A DNA stretch of 64,000 bases from Desulfurobacterium sp. TC5-1 (GTDB lineage: Bacteria > Aquificota > Aquificia > Desulfurobacteriales > Desulfurobacteriaceae), in assembly GCF_000421485.1 (NCBI RefSeq), contig NZ_ATXC01000001.1:124001-188000 (forward strand). Reading direction: 5' to 3'. The position numbers were made by a program, and so were the translations under genes. The number at the start of each line of letters is the position of its first letter. Position 1 is the first letter of the stretch. Below are positions 60,477 through 64,000 of this stretch, piece by piece. Below the pieces are notes generated by a model. The model did not search any database and was not told the origin of the DNA. It was given only the letters and a program-made list of their open reading frames with translations.

Positions 60477-62087
60477 ATGGAGAAAAAACGGGAAGGGATT
60501 GTTTTAGTTACCGTTTTAGGGGTTATTGCTGTTTTGTCTGTTGCAGGTGGAATTGCAGGTTATGTCATTACTAAAGAAACCAAGGGTACAAGGACGACGA
60601 AAGATGCACAGCAGGCATTACTTGCTGCTGAGGCAGGTGCTCAAAGAGCCATATCCCGTATTAAATGGGAAGGGAACTTTTCTGCCTTTTCTGGAAGTTT
60701 AGGTAATTCAGGTTACAATGTCTCGGTAGTTTATAATCAGACGACGGGAAAAGGAGAGATTATTGCGACCGGTGCCTTTAACAGTGCCAGCAGGCGTGTT
60801 GTTGTGAATTTCTGGACTTCGGGGGCATTTTCTTCGTTTGCTGCAAAAGATAATTTCACGATGGATTATCTTTCAATGGATGAACCTTTCCCCGATATTA
60901 CCTCTTTCAGGACGGGTGGACAGTTTAAAACTTCTCCAGGTAACAGTCTTGAATTTAACGGGACGGCCTATAACGCCACTTTTATCTCTAAGTCGCCCAC
61001 GCTTGGGGAAAATGTTACTCTTAAACCTTTTACAGGTGGTGCTTCTGTTCCATTTGTTCCTTCAGTTACAGATACGGTGTTTAATTCGGGAACCTGTGAT
61101 TATACGGATGTGACGAGAGTGCAGGGAGATAAGGTTTATTTTTCAAATGGAACTTCTTTGACTTTTACAGATATAACCGGAGATGGGACAGTTGTTCTGT
61201 GTAATACCAACGGAGGTATAGAGTCTAACGGGATAAGTTATACAGGTGACCCTGTGGTGGTTTACGCTAAAGATGACATAGATATTACAGGTAGCCAAGG
61301 TCATAGATTTAGGGGAGGTGAAACAGAAGTTACCTATGTTTCCCTTGATGGTGATATAAAGGTGGATGAACAGATACGTCTTGGTTGTGGTCACTGGAAG
61401 AGAAGTGGTAACAGGACAGCTGGATTGATAGCACTTAATGGTGATGTTGAGTTAAACGCTCCGATAAATATAAGAGGCAAAGGGTACGATTACAATGTTC
61501 TTATCTACGCGGGTGGGAACATTACTGGAAGTCCGTCAAATTCTACTTTGAGGAGAGGAGGTCATGGTGGCTGCATGGGTAATGCCCTGATAAATGTGAT
61601 GGAAAAGAACTGCGGCAGCTGGGGTTCTTCAAATGTAACAAATGGGAATATAATGATAGCTGCTAAAGGCGCTATAGACCTTGGTGATTGGAATGTTCTT
61701 TCTCTTTCTCATAAAGGGGGAAGAGGAGGAAGTATATCTGAAAACATTAATCTTCTGCTATGGTCAAATGGTGACATGAATCTTGGTTCTCTTGATCTTG
61801 AGGTTTCTTCAAGAGGTGGACACGGAAGGCGCTGGCTTGCGGAGAACGGTAATCTTGTTACGCTCGGTATATTGACGGGTGGTAAGTTAAATGTAGGGGA
61901 TCTAATACTAAGCGGAGCTGTTGCCGGTATTTCCGAAGAGGAAATTGACAAGTGGATTGCTCTTCTTTCAAACGGAACAGCTGCAACGGATGATCCGGAA
62001 CTTTACCTTCTTGAGCAGTTTGCAGACCAGCTTCAGAACGGTGTTGGAAAATATGATTTAATTATAGGTAATTGGAAGTATTATTGA
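60477..62087 (+). CDS. Pilin-like (PilX-type) secreted protein with Gly-rich beta-solenoid
   Basis: A protein of 536 residues from the ATG at 60477 behind GGAGGAGG. The N-terminus EKKREGIVLVTVLGVIAVLSV resembles a type IV prepilin leader (cut after Gly), though the usual Glu at +5 is absent, as in PilX-like minor pilins. Helix to about 60, then mostly beta sequence with repeating strand-turn units (GDIKVDEQIRL, GDVELNAPINI, GAIDLGDWNVL, GDMNLGSLDLEV) and inserts RRGGHGGCMGN, KGGRGGS, SRGGHGRRW. Suggests a pilus-tip or surface protein. No homologue recognised. Isolated gene with its own terminator. Confidence 0.6.
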   Translation: MEKKREGIVLVTVLGVIAVLSVAGGIAGYVITKETKGTRTTKDAQQALLAAEAGAQRAISRIKWEGNFSAFSGSLGNSGYNVSVVYNQTTGKGEIIATGAFNSASRRVVVNFWTSGAFSSFAAKDNFTMDYLSMDEPFPDITSFRTGGQFKTSPGNSLEFNGTAYNATFISKSPTLGENVTLKPFTGGASVPFVPSVTDTVFNSGTCDYTDVTRVQGDKVYFSNGTSLTFTDITGDGTVVLCNTNGGIESNGISYTGDPVVVYAKDDIDITGSQGHRFRGGETEVTYVSLDGDIKVDEQIRLGCGHWKRSGNRTAGLIALNGDVELNAPINIRGKGYDYNVLIYAGGNITGSPSNSTLRRGGHGGCMGNALINVMEKNCGSWGSSNVTNGNIMIAAKGAIDLGDWNVLSLSHKGGRGGSISENINLLLWSNGDMNLGSLDLEVSSRGGHGRRWLAENGNLVTLGILTGGKLNVGDLILSGAVAGISEEEIDKWIALLSNGTAATDDPELYLLEQFADQLQNGVGKYDLIIGNWKYY

Positions 62088-62110
62088 TGGTTGATACAGT
62101 TTTTTCATAA

Positions 62111-62145
62111 TGCGGCAACCCTCTGGTTGTCGCATTTTTATTTTG
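62111..62145 (+). terminator. Rho-independent terminator after the pilin-like gene
   Basis: An 11-bp stem (ATGCGGCAACC with GGTTGTCGCAT, one G-T pair) around CTCT, followed by TTTTATTTTG. A clear terminator 24 bases after the stop. Confidence 0.9.
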
Positions 62146-62200
62146 TTTCTTAATAACTCGTGTAATCTTTAATGTTTTCAGTAATATTATTTATCAATTC

Positions 62201-62229
62201 TTGACATAATATCAAAATTTCCTTATACT
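62201..62229 (+). promoter_or_regulatory. Strong sigma-70 promoter for the sulfhydrogenase-type operon
   Basis: TTGACA (full consensus), 17-base spacer, TATACT (one mismatch). Transcription would start about 25 bases before the start codon. TTGACATAATATCAA at 62201-62215 is also an imperfect inverted repeat (TTGAyAT-A-ATrTCAA), close to but one base longer than FNR/CRP-family sites, overlapping the -35. Confidence 0.75.
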
Positions 62230-62262
62230 AACTGTGTCTCAATTCCCCAACAGGAGGGTATG

Positions 62263-63351
62263 ATGAACTTTCAGCTTGAAAAGGCGAAAATCCTTCCGAA
62301 GGAAAACCTTTCACCATTTTTAGAAGGGGTCAGGCAGTTCGGAAGGCTCATTGCGCCGGTAAAAAAGAAAGAGAAGTATGTCTTCTCTGAAATTGATGAT
62401 GTCTCAAAGGTGGAAACGGACTATGTCAGGACGATTCTGCCACCCAAGAAGTTTATCCTCGGATATTTGAGGGAGCGGTTTGAGTACAGTCCTGAAAAAA
62501 TGGAATTTGTTGAAAACTTTAAGCCGCAGCCTCAGGTAATTTTCGGGGTGCACTCCTGCGATCTTCACGGTATCGCCATTCTTGATGCGGTATACCTTAA
62601 GGGTGAAAATCCTGATCCACGCTATCTTGCGGCAAGAAAAGAGACCATTTTGATAGGTATTTCCTGTGTTCCGGATGATGATTGCTTCTGTATCTCTACC
62701 GGAACAGCTTTTCCTGATGGTACCAGCTGGGACCTTTTCTTTACCGATATTGGAGATAGCTACTTTGTTTCCATAGGAAGTGTTAAAGGTGATGAGATTA
62801 TCCACTCTTTAGATTCTCTGTTTAGGGATATTTCTAAAAAGGAGCTTTCTCTCTATAAAAAGGTTACTGCAGAGAAAAAACACCTGTTTAAGGAAAAGAA
62901 TATTCCTGATCTTGAAAGAATTACTCAGGTTATTGAGCTTGAGTATGATTCTGAGATCTGGGAAGAAGAGGCAGAGAGGTGTTTTAGCTGCGGTACATGT
63001 ACAAATACCTGTCCAACCTGTTTCTGTTACACCAGCGTTGATATGCCTTCAATAGATGGAAAGGTGGTTACGCGGATAGAGTTTATAACTTCCTGTCAGT
63101 ATCCATACTATTCTCTTGTTGCAGGTGGACACAGGTTCCATGAAAACACTAAGGAGCGCTTCAGGAACCGCTACTATCACAAGTTTGTCGGTTATCCTTA
63201 TCAGATTGAAAGGTTTGGGTGTGTCGGTTGTGGTAGATGTCAGCATGAATGTCCTGCAGGTATAAGAATTGTTGATACACTTAAAAAACTGAGAGGAGCG
63301 GGAGATGAAGAAGAGTTTGGAAAAGTTACTAACGATATCCACAGTGCATGA
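62263..63351 (+). CDS. Sulfhydrogenase beta-subunit-type iron-sulfur protein
   Basis: A protein of 362 residues; the ATG at 62263 is five bases after AGGAGG, better than the adjacent ATG at 62260. Residues 1-200 match the family seen in HydB/ShyB and AsrA (FGVHSCDLHGIAILDAVYL, RKETILIGISC); two 4Fe-4S motifs follow, CFSCGTCTNTCPTCFCY and CVGCGRCQHECPAGI. It links a flavin subunit to a hydrogenase or reductase core. The next gene, overlapping by 47 bases, is the flavin subunit. The catalytic subunits would be downstream, outside the window. Confidence 0.85.
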   Translation: MNFQLEKAKILPKENLSPFLEGVRQFGRLIAPVKKKEKYVFSEIDDVSKVETDYVRTILPPKKFILGYLRERFEYSPEKMEFVENFKPQPQVIFGVHSCDLHGIAILDAVYLKGENPDPRYLAARKETILIGISCVPDDDCFCISTGTAFPDGTSWDLFFTDIGDSYFVSIGSVKGDEIIHSLDSLFRDISKKELSLYKKVTAEKKHLFKEKNIPDLERITQVIELEYDSEIWEEEAERCFSCGTCTNTCPTCFCYTSVDMPSIDGKVVTRIEFITSCQYPYYSLVAGGHRFHENTKERFRNRYYHKFVGYPYQIERFGCVGCGRCQHECPAGIRIVDTLKKLRGAGDEEEFGKVTNDIHSA

Positions 63352-64000
63352 TCCTTTTAAACCTCAAAAGGTCAGGATTACAGATATAGAGGATCTTGCA
63401 CCTGATCATAAGAAGTTTTCCTTTGTGTTTGTTGAAGAGGAACTTAACGAGAAGTGGAGTCACAAGCCAGGTCAGTTTGTTATGTTAACTGTTCCAAAGG
63501 CCGGTGAGATTCCGATTTCTATTTGTTCTTCACCTACCAGAAAGGGAACTATAGAACTGACTGTAAGAAAAGTTGGAAGAAAAACGGAAGTTCTTCACAG
63601 CATGAAGTGTGGTGACATTTTAGGTTTGAGAGGTCCTTATGGCAATTCTTTCCCTGTTGACCTTATGGAAGGTCACAACGTTCTGATTATTGCCGGTGGT
63701 CTTGGTATGGCACCACTTCGTTCCCTTGTCTGGTACATCCTGGACAAGAGGGAGAAGTACAAAGAGGTTTATCTGCTTTACGGAACAAGAAACTATGAAG
63801 CGGTTCTTTATAAGGATGAGCTTAGAAGATTAAATGAGAGAGATGATATTAAGTGTCTCTACATACTTGATAGGGTGGAAACGGAAGAGGATAAAGCCTG
63901 GACAGAAAGAGAAGGACTTATTACCTCTTTAATTTCAGAGGTTAAACTTGATCCTGCCGATACTTATGTGGCCGTTTGTGGACCACCTGTGGCCTATAGA
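63305..64000 (+). CDS. FAD/NAD(P)-binding electron-transfer subunit, sulfhydrogenase gamma type (3' end outside window)
   Basis: 232 codons are visible with no stop before the window edge. The ATG at 63305 follows GGAGCGGGAG and lies inside the beta-subunit gene. FAD-binding barrel with ISICSSPTRKG (the RxYS-like block in altered form), then a nucleotide domain with IIAGGLGMAPLRSLVWY and YGTRNYEAVLYKDEL, and CGPPVAYR at the edge. This is the HydG/ShyC/AsrB-like family related to PyrK. The C-terminal 2Fe-2S cysteines expected for the family would lie beyond the window. Confidence 0.87.
   Translation, partial: MKKSLEKLLTISTVHDPFKPQKVRITDIEDLAPDHKKFSFVFVEEELNEKWSHKPGQFVMLTVPKAGEIPISICSSPTRKGTIELTVRKVGRKTEVLHSMKCGDILGLRGPYGNSFPVDLMEGHNVLIIAGGLGMAPLRSLVWYILDKREKYKEVYLLYGTRNYEAVLYKDELRRLNERDDIKCLYILDRVETEEDKAWTEREGLITSLISEVKLDPADTYVAVCGPPVAYR

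Noticed and set aside
1-64000. CRISPR arrays, transposons, prophage and rRNA
   Set aside because: No regularly spaced repeats, transposase, integrase or phage structural genes and no rRNA sequence seen on reading through the window.

Overview
The window is an AT-rich, densely packed bacterial chromosome segment. It shows no insertion sequence, prophage, CRISPR array or rRNA. Lipid A and Kdo genes (lpxK, waaA, an LpxL-type acyltransferase), LptF/LptG and a predicted outer-membrane porin indicate a diderm. A four-subunit pyruvate:ferredoxin oxidoreductase, HypD, a sulfhydrogenase-type electron-transfer pair, a seven-heme c-type cytochrome with System II cytochrome c assembly, and Lys/Glu-rich proteins fit an anaerobic, hydrogen- and sulfur-using thermophile. 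My best inference is Aquificota, probably Desulfurobacteriaceae (Desulfurobacterium/Thermovibrio-like). That is recognition from gene content, not a computed placement.

Layout. 1-2.5 kb: end of a diguanylate cyclase and the Fo half of an ATP synthase (atpZ-I-B-E). 2.5-5.6 kb: a zinc-ribbon protein, then an NtrC-type regulator with its kinase. 14.5-5.9 kb (minus): a compact ten-gene unit, HD-GYP regulator, HPt, hybrid kinase, FN3 lipoprotein, HIT, tmk, holB, class II aldolase, tyrA and an outer-membrane protein, behind a candidate promoter and operator. 14.6-19.9 kb: hypD diverging from ymdB-folD-ferredoxin-lapA-S4-acyl ligase, then tRNA-Val. 20-24.9 kb (minus): ccsA-resB, a deaminase-type amidohydrolase and a CCA-type nucleotidyltransferase. 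25-29.4 kb: a LolD-type ATPase, clpC and a secreted lipoprotein. 37.3-29.4 kb (minus): an exopolysaccharide locus. 37.7-47.6 kb: rsmE, macro domain, aminotransferase, hom, queE, waaA, lpxK, lpxL-type, miaA, hfq, hflX. 48-54.1 kb: ybaB, recR, porGDAB, an MglB/MglA pair, bioB. 54.2-60.4 kb: multiheme cytochrome, secD-secF, lptF-lptG, endonuclease V. 60.4-64 kb: a pilin-like beta-solenoid protein and the start of a sulfhydrogenase-type operon that runs off the window.

The most interesting system is the exopolysaccharide locus at 37.3-29.4 kb. Its first gene appears to be a RecA-like/receiver-like/degenerate-GGDEF protein of BcsE-like architecture that keeps an RxxD motif. It is followed by a TPR/NTF2-like/beta-barrel exporter, a processive GT2 synthase, a one-helix membrane protein and a membrane-anchored NodB-type deacetylase, and it converges on a lipoprotein with an EF-hand-like loop. 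With the GGDEF protein at the window start and the HD-GYP phosphorelay, the window holds proteins for making, degrading and (inferred) sensing cyclic di-GMP.

Starts were chosen by ribosome-binding-site spacing and family length. Two short stretches look decayed or frameshifted: the region after the histidine kinase near 5.6-5.9 kb and the 3' end of tyrA.
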